Below, piece by piece: positions 1-9,965 of a DNA stretch of 64,000 nt. A program made the position numbers and the translations under genes. This stretch comes from Xenoacremonium recifei. Taxonomy: Eukaryota; Ascomycota; Sordariomycetes; Hypocreales; Nectriaceae. Every line of letters starts with the position of its first letter. Position 1 is the first letter of the stretch. The notes beneath the pieces were generated by a model that saw nothing but the letters and a program-made list of their open reading frames with translations, ran no database searches and was not told the DNA's origin. The stretch lies in NCBI GenBank assembly GCA_012184525.1, contig WOFQ01000048.1:1-64000 (forward strand), read 5' to 3'.

Positions 1-577
1 GGAATATGTACGCGTAGTGGTTAAAAGTGCGCGACTCGCTTGTGTGCGCGACTCGCTTGTGGAGTACGTTAAGTGTTTTAATAAATATAAATTAGGATTA
101 TGTAAAAGGAAATCTTACAGTACAGGCTAGTATAGGGAGTGGCTAGTTGTATATTGAATTATGTTAGTGTATATTATATTCTTTATTAAATACACTCGGG
201 ATATTGAGAAAAGTAACTCACTACATCATTAAATATGTATGTAGCAGGCTGTAGTTGAAATATGAGTGTAGACTATAAAGGATATTACCTCCAGTTGAAA
301 GATAATATAAAAGTCTAACATGGTTATGGCATATAAAAATCGTTGGCGCCATTTCTTTAAAACCGGTCTTCTTGGTATGCTGTCTAGGGTAGTCATTTCA
401 AGTTGGCTAATATTACGTAATCAACACTAGATAAGATAAGAAAACCCGCTTTTCGCGAGGCGCTGAGGCGCGCTCAATGGCCACTCCCTTCACATGAATT
501 AATGAGATCAATCAGTCTGAGCAGAGGATCTCTGACCTGTTCGAGCACATCGAACTACGAGCGGAAAACAAACTCGC
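1..577. other. AT-rich intergenic DNA upstream of the first regulator gene
   Basis: No coding region is supported here. Roughly positions 60-420 are strongly AT-rich with many TA steps, unlike the balanced composition from 12 kb onward. It contains a short tandem repeat at 27-60 and leads into the promoter of the Zn2Cys6 gene at 578. The composition would fit a decayed, RIP-mutated repeat, but no recognisable element remains. Confidence 0.6.
27..60. repeat. 17-bp perfect tandem duplication
   Basis: The unit gtgcgcgactcgcttgt occurs at 27-43 and again, identical, at 44-60. It lies in otherwise AT-rich DNA near the window edge, so more copies to the left cannot be excluded, although positions 1-26 do not continue it. 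Confidence 0.9.
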
Positions 578-2390
578 ATGTCTCAGTCAACTATCCCGCC
601 ACTTCCACCTAGGCTTGGCCGTTCCGCGCCACGATCCAAGACTGGTTGCTTAACCTGTCGAAAGCGCAAGGTTCGCTGTGACGAAGCTCGCCCAGTCTGT
701 GCGAACTGCTCCCGTCGGCGCATTAGTTGTCATTTTGCAGGAGTTACTTCTACGCAGCAGTTACAACTCCAGTCCAATGTCTTCCCTGCGGGAGCCGAGG
801 CTGTGCCAGGCTCCCAGAACAATGGATCTCCAGTGTTCCCGCGCGCCAATTCACCACCTGCGAGTGGCATGGGAGTTTTTGAACCAAATAGCTTCGATTA
901 TTCTCTCACACTTGATCAGATGCATGGGGACTTTCCGTCATTATCTCCCATATTTGGGCAGGGACCGTGGAATCCTCCTTCCATCTTCAACAGCACGTTG
1001 GACACCAGCCAGAGTCCGGAGCAGCGGACACTTCGCCCATCGACCTCGGAGACGGCCTTTGAGCTGGCGGCGGATACCAATTCCTCGGCTACTATGGATG
1101 AACTGCAAACTCAGTTCTTGGCCCTCCTTACTCCGCCGCGTTTTGTCTTGTCAATTGACGATAATTGGCTCTGTGACCGCCATGCTATTTTCAAGATGGC
1201 CGAAACATGCCCGCCCCTTATGAACGCGATATATGCTTTCACAGATGCTCATTCAGCTCGCGTGCGAGGATCTGATACAGCTTTGGCCTCCGCGTTCTAC
1301 CAGCAAGCGAGCACAAAAGCTCAAGAACTGTCGTCCAAAGAATTGGAAGACCAGGAGCTGCAGCAGCTACTAGCAACCTTGTTACTCCTCATATATGTGG
1401 AGGTAGGTCTCCGGGTCAGAGTATTCAATACTTGTTCTTCTTTCACTCATGACGTGATCCCAGCTTTTACATCCTGCGCCATCTCAGACACATCACGATC
1501 AATTTCACCTCCGTTCCGTACATGCTGTACTCCATAAATATCGCTCTCGAACACAAGGCTGGAGGGGCCTGGGGCAACGGCTGGTTGTGTGGCTGAATCT
1601 CTTCGATTGCAAAGCCATGTTTGCCGGCCGCGAGATTACTCCAAATGATCACGAGTTTCTTCGCAATGACGACACCAAAATTCGAACAGAATGGGACCAT
1701 TCATGGCATCCTCCCGACTCAGGAGACACATCCGAGATTCTGTTTGGAGCCATTGACCAAGCTCCCTTTGTTTTTTACCTAGGGACACAGAGGCTTAAGG
1801 CACGAATAACCCTTTTAAACATGTGGAATCGCGCGCGGGGCTCCTTGGATGACGAGATTGAAGTGCTTCAAGCGGGCAAGAAGATCGATGCGGTTCTAGA
1901 AGCCCACTGGACGGACCGCCCTCTTATCCTAGATCGTTGTCTCAATGCTGAGGTGCTACTAGACAGTCTCCAAGGCTGCTTCGCGCAGCGCCTCACGTCG
2001 CGCATTCGGCTCTACCGGGCTGATTACTTTGCTCACGTAATATACCTACACCGGGTTGCGTTTCGTGCCTTTGCCAAAGAGAAGAAAGTAGAGGCCGCCA
2101 TCGCAGAAGTCCTCAAGCTGGCGAACGCGGAGGCCACGGAAAGCGTTCTGTCGCCGAGCTGGCTGTGGCCCTTGTTCATGGTTGCCGTCGAAGGAAGCCA
2201 AGACCATATGGATTGGGTTGAGTCAGAGTTCAGAAGAATGGTCGCAACAAATGACGTCGATCATATTCTCGCACCTCGCGCACTCCAGATTCTCAATACC
2301 TTGACGCAGCGTGTGAAGGAAGGCGTTGTCGGTGTTGATTATCGTCAGGTCCAACAAGAACTATTCGATGGCTATCTTCAAATCATATGA
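578..2390 (+). CDS. Zn2Cys6 transcription factor with fungal-specific domain
   Basis: Predicted exons are 578-1402 and 1464-2390. Removing the 61 bp GTAGGT...CAG intron joins the two frames in phase and gives 583 residues. The Zn2Cys6 binuclear cluster is complete: C24, C27, C34, C41, C44 and C51, followed by a serine- and proline-rich linker. The C-terminal half (from about residue 165) resembles the fungal transcription factor 2 domain, with motifs such as LLLLIYVE and a segment around WLNLFDCKAMFAG. Such proteins are nuclear DNA-binding regulators, often pathway specific and encoded beside their targets. It lies 1.1 kb upstream of the arylsulfatase on the same strand, which suggests, but does not prove, that it regulates it. 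The ATG at 578 is the first in frame and sits just before the zinc cluster, as is usual for the family. Confidence 0.9.
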
Positions 2391-3470
2391 CATGGCAGAG
2401 GTGATCATTGGCGACAATCTCACAAGAAACCTATCATTGCGTTGCCAAAGTTTATTGGGGTTATGTATAAAGAGATGTTTGAACGACACAAACTGCGGTG
2501 CACCAAGCGGATCGGCTGTGACAAGTATGAACCAATAGCAACACAGAACCACGTTCCCAAGATGTCCCCAAAATCTTGGCTAGGTCTCAATGAGAAGCTT
2601 TAAGTAATGCTGACCATCTAAGACCTGTGAACCAAAGCTCACATACCTCAAAATTCTTCCATCCGACAAAACGTAAGGAGTGGGATCAACAAAAACGAGT
2701 TAATAAGGCAACTAGTCTGGTGCTAAACTCTCAACTAATGCGAGATCATCTCAATTTCGATTCGATATGCTATTCGAAACGGCGTTTACTATCTGATTAA
2801 TAGAGACGATTTTCCGGTGCAAGTTGTTTCCCATGCGATATTGCACGAACATAATTAAAAAAAAAAATTTGGCAAGCCAATAACTCATACTTCTCAACGA
2901 GACGCATAGTAACGGGCTGATAATTCCGTCCTGGCGAATTACGCGCACATGCTATTACACCTGGTTCTCATCGCAAGAAAAGGGTATCGGATCCACCAAT
3001 CAGTATTTTAGTCGGCTCCCGTCAGTACCTTGCGGTGATCTGTACTGATCGGGCTATCGTTTGCTCCAGTCTAAGGGATCTCCTTAGTTCCGTATAATCC
3101 ATTGCTTTACGTGTGGAGCTCCTGGCCAGACTTTCGAGGCAAGGGCTGGACTGAACCCGAAGGCCATTTCAGCTAACGGCAAAAAGAAGAATCTCCGAAA
3201 GTTCCTGCTCCAAGTTTGATAAGATGATGGTTGAAGATAAGTTCTTCAAGCTCCGTGGCAACTGCTAGCGAGATGCATCTCTCGGCAATTAGCCGAAAGT
3301 AGAGAGCCGAGAGAAGCGTTTGCCGAAGTCTCTCGACCCATACGGGAACATTCGGCACTATGAGACCATAAGCAAGCCCTTGTCAATTCCATCGTAGAAT
3401 TACTAGCAATAGATTTCACTTCAAATTCCAAGCCACGCATTGATTTCTTCACAAAACCTACGACGCCATC
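2391..3470. other. Intergenic spacer between regulator and sulfatase
   Basis: About 1.1 kb without a supportable gene; only short overlapping frames on the minus strand. It includes an A run near 2857-2868 and several AT-rich stretches. It should hold the terminator of the upstream regulator and the promoter of the sulfatase. No specific element was recognised. Confidence 0.6.
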
Positions 3471-5352
3471 ATGTCTACCCAGAAGCGGCCCAACTTCCTT
3501 GTGATAGTAGCTGACGACCTGGGGTTCTCTGATCTTGGCTGCTATGGCAGTGAGATACGGACTCCAAATATTGACAAGCTTGCGCAAAGAGGCGTCAGGT
3601 TCACGGATTTCCATGCGGCGGCGGCCTGTAGCCCAACTCGTGCTATGGTAGGCAATTGTCCTGTCACCAACGGGATTGTGCCTAGTAGACTAACTAGTTT
3701 AGATCTTGACCGGCACTGACCATCACATTGCTGGGCTAGGTAACCTGATTGAGCTCACCAATGGATCTAGCAAGAATGCATTTCAAGGAGTCAAACTGGA
3801 TACTGCTCCCCAAAGGGGCATGCCTGGCTACGAGGGCTACCTGAACGAACGAGTTGTGACCATGTCCGAAATCTTACGAGACGAGGGCTACCATACTCTG
3901 CTTGCCGGAAAATGGCATTTGGGCTTGACACCAGAGCGAGCACCTGTCAATCGAGGCTTCGAACGATCCTTCGCACATCTTCCGGCCTGCTCCAACCATT
4001 TTGCGTTCGAACCAGATATGCCTGAGAATGAAGAGGCGCCACCTTTCATGGCTGCGGGTTACATTGCTTTGCACATGGAAAACGATAAATTCGTGAGGAA
4101 ATTACCGGCCGATTGGTATTCATCAGATGCCTATGGAGATATTATGAAGGAATATTTGCAGGATTGGCACAACAACGGCGACGAAGAGAAGCCTTTCTTT
4201 GGATACTTGCCATTCACCGCACCGCACTGGCCTCTACAAGTTCCTCAGGAATATATCAAGCATTATCGTGGAATCTATGATGATGGGCCTGATGCACTTC
4301 GGCTTCGTCGCCTACAGGGCCTCAAGGATCTGAAGATGGTTTCCGATGACGTTGAACCCGCTCCTGTAGAGGCTGATGAGGTCAAGACATGGGAAGAAAT
4401 GGACGACGAGTCAAGGGCATTATCGAGCCGATCTATGGAAGTCTATGCTGGCATGGTAGAATGTATCGATGCCAACGTCGGTAAAGTTCTAGACTACCTT
4501 GAGTCTATTGGAGAGCTCGATAATACCTTCATTTGCTTCATGTCTGATAACGGCGCTGAGGGTGCAGCATATGAAGCATATCCAGTCTTCCAAGGAGGTC
4601 CTATGGCCCATCTACAGAAGTATTATAACAACTCCCTCGAGAACTTGGGGAACGCTGACTCGTTCATCTGGTATGGTCCCCGATGGGCTCAGGCAGCTAC
4701 AGCTCCTGGAAAGCTGTATAAAGGTTTCACATCAGAAGGGGGCGTAAGAGTTCCGATGATAGTCCAATTTCCGAAGCATATTCAGCAACCAGATCTGGCC
4801 AACACCATCACAGACAAATTCTCTACAGTCATGGATCTGGCTCCAACAATTCTAGAAATGGCTAAAGCAATACACCCAGCCCCAGTTTATCAAGGGCGCG
4901 AAGTCGTTACTATGCGGGGAAAGAGTATGCTTCCTTTCATCAGCGGAAAAGCAGAGAGCATCCATGGAAAAGACTTTATTCAGGGCTGGGAAATGTGCGG
5001 CCGCGCAGCTGTGCGCTGGGGCGACTGGAAGATTCTCTACATCCCCAAACCGAGAGGTCCAGAACGCTGGCAACTATTCAACCTGGCTACGGACCCTGGT
5101 GAGATCCACGACTTAAGTGCAGATCACCCTGATATTTTGAAAGACATGATGAAGATGTGGGATCAGTATGTTTTGGATACTGGAGTCATTCCACTAAATC
5201 CGGAACTTGGGGAGTACATAGCAGCAACCGAGGCTCAGATGCCGGAAGGGGGCTGGATGGAGTACTATTACTGGAAGAAAGGGGCCCGGGACGACCCAGA
5301 AAAGTTCATGCACAAGCCACCTCGATTCCAGAGAGTCGTCAAGCATTTCTAG
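3471..5352 (+). CDS. AtsA-type arylsulfatase (type I, formylglycine-dependent)
   Basis: Predicted exons are 3471-3647 and 3703-5352; the 55 bp intron has GTAGGC...TTTAG borders, and joining gives 608 residues. It hydrolyses sulfate esters to an alcohol or phenol plus sulfate. The sulfatase signature CSPTR is present; Cys53 would become formylglycine and Arg57 supports it. Metal ligands are the Asp pair in VADDLG (15-16) and the Asp-Asn of SDNGAEG. GTDHHIAG and LAGKWHLG supply further active-site residues. The architecture follows the Pseudomonas AtsA branch rather than animal lysosomal sulfatases. There is no signal peptide (it starts MSTQKRPNFL), so a cytosolic location is inferred. The intron falls two codons after the catalytic motif. 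Neighbours are a Zn2Cys6 regulator and an MFS transporter, consistent with scavenging of sulfate esters. The true substrate cannot be read from sequence. Confidence 0.93.
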
Positions 5353-6760
5353 GGCGATCGTTCCTCAGAAGTTGAAAAGTTTCATTTTCAAGAAGTCTAG
5401 AAAACAAATGGTGATCAGTGAGTGATCAACGATCTTTGTCAAACCTAGCATCAATTGCCTACAATACTCCTCTGCCTTCGTCTTGGAAAGTGTTTAACAG
5501 AAGTACCAAAAGACGAAAAGCTATGGCCAAGATAAGAAGAGCCTCTGATAGAGGCAGTCTCTTGGTCTCATTAGTGTCGGTATACACATTGTGTCTAATG
5601 CTTCATGCAAAATGACTTGGACCTCAATAGTACAGGTTACAACCACTCCGTTTTGTTTTACCCATATGGCATTCGTCTAGAATAAATTAAAATAAAAATG
5701 AAAAAAAAAAGAAAAAAACTCCGTCTCTCAAAGTGGCACCGCTGCATCCATGAAAATGTGTTAATAAGAGCAGCACCCACAATTGTTTACCTGCAGGAGA
5801 GACCTGGACGCATAAACGGAATGTCAATCATGGGCGTTGGACCAGCAGGAGGGCTATGATTATCTCTTGAAAGTCAAGACTTGCGTAATGTCCCTTTTGC
5901 GGAGTGGGTTAGACAATGGGTAGGTATCCAGTACGACAAAAAGAAGACCATCTCGGCAAAAGCGGGGTGCCGAGTCTGACTTTGAACGAGATACGCGGCT
6001 TCATACTCCATAGATAGGAAGAGATTCCGTCTTCATCAACTCTAATAAGGCTATAGATATAAAAGATAACGAGAGATGAATTTCTGATAGAAGATAAGAT
6101 ACCTTTCAATATGGGCATACTCCAAACTCTGACCGAAATTCGAGATAAGTATTGCAAAACAGCAACTGTCTTTTGTGACCGGCAAATGGCCTTGCAAAGC
6201 ATGATGAGGAATAATAACGACTTGTACAAATTTCGGTCATATAAGACGAGCGTCCATCTAAGGTTTATATCCTCATAGACTTAACAGAATGAATACACTG
6301 CTGAGATGGTAAGTATAGATTAACACACAGCAAAATTGTCATGATGGGGAGATAGAGACTGATAAGGAGATACGCCCATGACTCGAGACTCGGCTATCCA
6401 ACCAATCGGCTAACAGCAAGCTTTCGGCAAATACAGTCTAAGTCGATCGAGACTCGGGGCCGTTGGCGAAAACCTCGAGCCCAGCCCGCTGGTTCGTGCT
6501 GGGAAGCATATAGGGAGGATTCAGACAGCGACGGGTCAGATTTGGCTTCAGAGATCTTGGGCAAGGGTCCTGATAAGCTGCGGGCTGAGCCAGAGCCTTG
6601 GCAACGTATATCTATCACACTGTTGATCGGGCCTCATCTTGGGGAGAAAACCTGGAAACGCAGACAAGTGTTGGTGCTTAACTTCTGCAAATTTTTGGCA
6701 TTGCTCTTCAATTTGCGACAACCTTCTCTCTTTTCCAAATCCAGCCGTGGAGCATCAATC
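5353..6760. other. AT-rich spacer between sulfatase and transporter
   Basis: About 1.4 kb without a supportable gene. It has an A-rich low-complexity tract near 5685-5720. The open frame running into the transporter from 6542 has no ATG before 6761 and is regarded as 5' leader. Confidence 0.6.
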
Positions 6761-8387
6761 ATGATGTCACTCCCCTCGCTCGGCACCGTCCGCGTTTACT
6801 ACCTATCCGTTTTGGTCATGGTGACAGGCTTCATGTCGGGCTATGACACCGGAGTTGCGGGCGGTGTCTTGACGTTTCAATCCTTTATGAATGATTTCCG
6901 GTACTCAAAGTCTTCCGAAACGAGGGTTAACAGCTTCACTGTAGGATTCCAGCAAATCGGTAGTCTGCTTGCCTGCTTGGCAATCTACCCCGTCACGGCA
7001 CGGTTCGGAAGGAAAATAGCAATCCAGCTCTGCGCTGCCATCTTCCTCGTGGGGATTGTCGTCGAAAGCATCAACACTCACAAGCTTGCGGCTTGGTACA
7101 TTGGGCGCGCGATTGCCGGTGTTGGCCAAGGAGGCTTGTGTGTCATTTCTCCCATGTATACGACCGAAATGGCACCCGCCAGCATGCGAGGCCAGATGGG
7201 AAGTCTGTACCAATGGATGTTCACTGTTGGAAATCTGCTTAGCTACTGGACGGACTATGTACTTGACCCCCAATCCGGAACTCTCCTAGAGCATTCATCT
7301 TGTTATCGTGAACATCAGCACTAACCTTTTTCACAGGGAGTAGCTCTGCATCTTCCCAATCGTTCGGTAGAGTGGCAGATCCCTGTCAGCCTGCAGGCCG
7401 TGGCCGGAGTGGTTCTTCTCGTTGGATCGCTCACAATTCCTGAATCTACTCGATGGCTGATCGGAAAACAACGCTTCGACGAAGCCTGGATCAGTTTCAG
7501 CTGGATACGAGGATCGTCAGAGAGCACAGTGCAGGAGGAGTTCGAGATCATCAAAACACGGATCACAGCGGAGTTGGAACAAGCACCGACAATCAGAAGA
7601 CAAGATATCTGGAGCCCTACCAACCGCAAGGCTCTTCTTCTGGGTTCTCTGACGTTTATTTTTCAACAAGGCACCGGGTCTACGGGTCTCGCATACTTCG
7701 CGCCGCAATTTTTCAGGGCCTTAGTAGGGAGCGGAGACAGAAGTCTTCTCATCACTGGCATCTTTGGTGCCGCCAAGTTGATCAGTTGCACAATCTTCAT
7801 CATCTTTGTTGCCGACAGAGTCGGGCGACGATACGTCATGTCGGGCGGTGCAGCCATCATGGGAACATGTATGTTGATAACCGGACTGCTTGATAAGTTT
7901 TTCCCGGCCCCTACGACTGTCTCTTCAAGCGTTCCTGCTTCGGGTATTGCCACTGTGGCTCTTTTATATATCAACATCATGGCCTACAACTTATCTTGGG
8001 GTCCAATTGCTTGGGTATACGTTGGGGAGTTATTCTCGCATAATAACCGCGAGTTTGGAATGGCTGTCAGCGTTGCTATTCAATGGTATGCCACTTCCTT
8101 TGCATGCAATCCTCAGAAGAATCAAGAAGCTAACCATTGCCAGGCTGTTCTCATTCACTTTCAGTATCTCGACGCCTTACATGCTTGCTAATATGGGGTG
8201 GGGGATCTTCATATTCTATGCCGTCTTCGATACTGTGACGGCCTGTTGCTGCTGGTTTATGTTTAAAGAGACGCGCAATGTGGAGCTGGAGAACGTCGTC
8301 GAAATCAGTGGGGTCGAACCCAAGCCATTGGAACGGGGTAACGAGGATGTGAGGATTTCCAAGAAACCCAGCCATGACACAAACTGA
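6761..8387 (+). CDS. MFS transporter, sugar porter family
   Basis: Predicted exons are 6761-7258, 7337-8085 and 8144-8387 (496 residues); both joins restore conserved family sequence. It would carry a small, probably hydrophilic, substrate across the plasma membrane by proton symport. Family marks in order are GYDTGVAGG in helix 1, RFGRK in the loop after helix 2, an RGQMGSLYQW segment near helix 4-5, PESTRWL before the central loop, DRVGRR after helix 8, the VYVGELF region near helix 10, and a short hydrophilic tail. About twelve hydrophobic segments are visible. The ATG at 6761 is chosen because upstream in-frame sequence lacks an ATG; a second ATG follows directly. Position between a cytosolic-looking sulfatase and a dehydrogenase suggests import of their substrate, which is inference; members of this family also carry sugars, polyols, quinate and other acids. 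Confidence 0.92.
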
Positions 8388-8617
8388 TGTACACAATCAT
8401 GCTAGCGAGCCCACTAAACTTGGAAGCGATACCAGAAAGCACTGGAGTAGATGAATATACATGATCGAAGGGATATGCAGTTCCTATAACGGATTTAACT
8501 ACTTATCGAGGGTAGCAACATGAAAGAAGTCATTGTTTGCCACAAATTTGCAGAAAGTAGCCTGACCAGGGACATATGGAAGTATTCCAAGCATGACTAA
8601 GTCACATTGAAGTTCCA

Positions 8618-9648
8618 TCAATGCAGTCTCACAGTCGTCGTCACAGCCGAGTCAATCATCAAGCTTGTTCCGTTGATATAGCTTGCGGCCGGACTGCACA
8701 AAAAGGCAATCGCCTCAGAGACTTCGTCGCTCTCGGCCGGCCGCTTCAAGGGAACTATAGCCTCAATGGCACCCCGAACCTCAGGATTTTGCTGTAGTTC
8801 AATGTCTAGCAACGGTGTCCGCACCCATGTGGGACAAATTGCATTGCAGCGAATGCCCTCGCTTGCATGATCCATGCCTACACGGCATGAGATGTCAGCA
8901 TATATCTTCTCGTCTGATGTCTACAGATATCTGTACTGCATTTCCTACGTACCAGCCATCTTGGTAAGTCCCATAATGGCATACTTTGAGACGGTGTAGC
9001 TCATCTTGCCGGGCAGGCCAGCAAAGGCGTTTGCAGACGCACAGTTGACAATGGCCCCACGGCCAATGTCGCGAGTGCCGGTGCGGCTCTCGAACGTCCG
9101 AGATTGCTGCTTACGCATAGCAGCGGCGGCGGCGCGAACGCAAAGCATCATGCCTTTGGTGTTGACTTCCATGATGCGGTCAAAGTTGGCGATATCAGTG
9201 TCTGCAACGGGGGCATGAACGCCGTTGTCCACCTGAGTAAATAGCTGTGGTAAGCGAACATTCCAATACTTATCGGATACAGGACTTACACCAGCGCAGT
9301 TGACACAATAGTCCAGCCGTCCAAAGTCGCGGATGACAGCATCGATCATCTTTTGAACCAGATCGGGCACCGTCACATCCACGAATAATGCAGATACCTT
9401 GAACTCCTTGGCGGTGGCTAGCTTCTTAGTCTCTTCTGCCGTCATCTCTGCATTCTCCAAGTCTCGGTCTGCAATGACCACCACTGTCGCTCCAGCTTCG
9501 GCGAGAGAGAATGCGGCCTGCTGGCCAATTCCACGACCACCCTGCAGAGTGTTAACACGACCATTGATAGAGGGCTACTGTGTATGTCGAGGGCTTTGCT
9601 TACTCCAACCACAAGGGCGATGCCATCAAGCTGCGTGCCGGGGATCAT
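8618..9648 (-). CDS. Short-chain dehydrogenase/reductase
   Basis: Four predicted exons on the minus strand, 9604-9648, 9290-9541, 8953-9232 and 8618-8877, give 278 residues. Exon 1 is only 15 codons. It is a classical SDR that would oxidise or reduce an alcohol/carbonyl with NAD(P). The Rossmann glycine motif GGGRGIG is rebuilt across intron 1 (about residues 15-21), NCAG follows at about residue 96, the catalytic serine lies in NCASANAF and the catalytic pair in YTVSK. The C-terminal segment with CPTWVRTPLL and a terminal INGTSLMIDSA is typical. An acidic residue after beta-2 (IADRD) hints at NAD preference. It is convergent with the transporter (230 bp between stops) and divergent from the second Zn2Cys6 gene (317 bp between starts). 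A role in oxidising the alcohol released by the sulfatase is inference. Confidence 0.92.
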
Positions 9649-9965
9649 TGTTAATTTGGGGTCCAAATCTGGAACAACGGGCTTGATGTTTCAAAGAAGT
9701 GCTCGAGACAATATGGTCTCGGGTATGAAGGATTTATAGGTTTTGGGGGGGGGGGGGGAGAATGTGTACTGCAAGATGTCAGTATTTATGAGAGGAAGAA
9801 AAAAAAGCACTGCTTTTTATACACAATTCCCACAGAATGTATCCAGCCATGCCACGTCCCCGGTGTAAGTGAGTAACTGAGGCTCTCCTCATCGTGGTGG
9901 CTATTCGTCCCGAAATGGTTTAGCGGCGCGCCCCACTATCCTCAGACCGGATCTCCTCTTTGGGC
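9649..9965. promoter_or_regulatory. Divergent promoter shared by SDR and second Zn2Cys6 gene
   Basis: The 317 bp between the two inferred start codons must contain both promoters. It includes a G14 homopolymer at 9745-9758 and an A-rich patch near 9799-9807. I did not identify a particular binding site with confidence. Confidence 0.55.
9745..9758 (+). repeat. G14 homopolymer
   Basis: Fourteen consecutive G residues in the divergent SDR/regulator promoter. Such runs are length-unstable and can form quadruplexes; assembly length may be inexact. Confidence 0.85.

Noticed and set aside
6542..6760. In-frame extension upstream of the transporter
   Set aside because: No ATG in the extension; the family N terminus fits the ATG at 6761.
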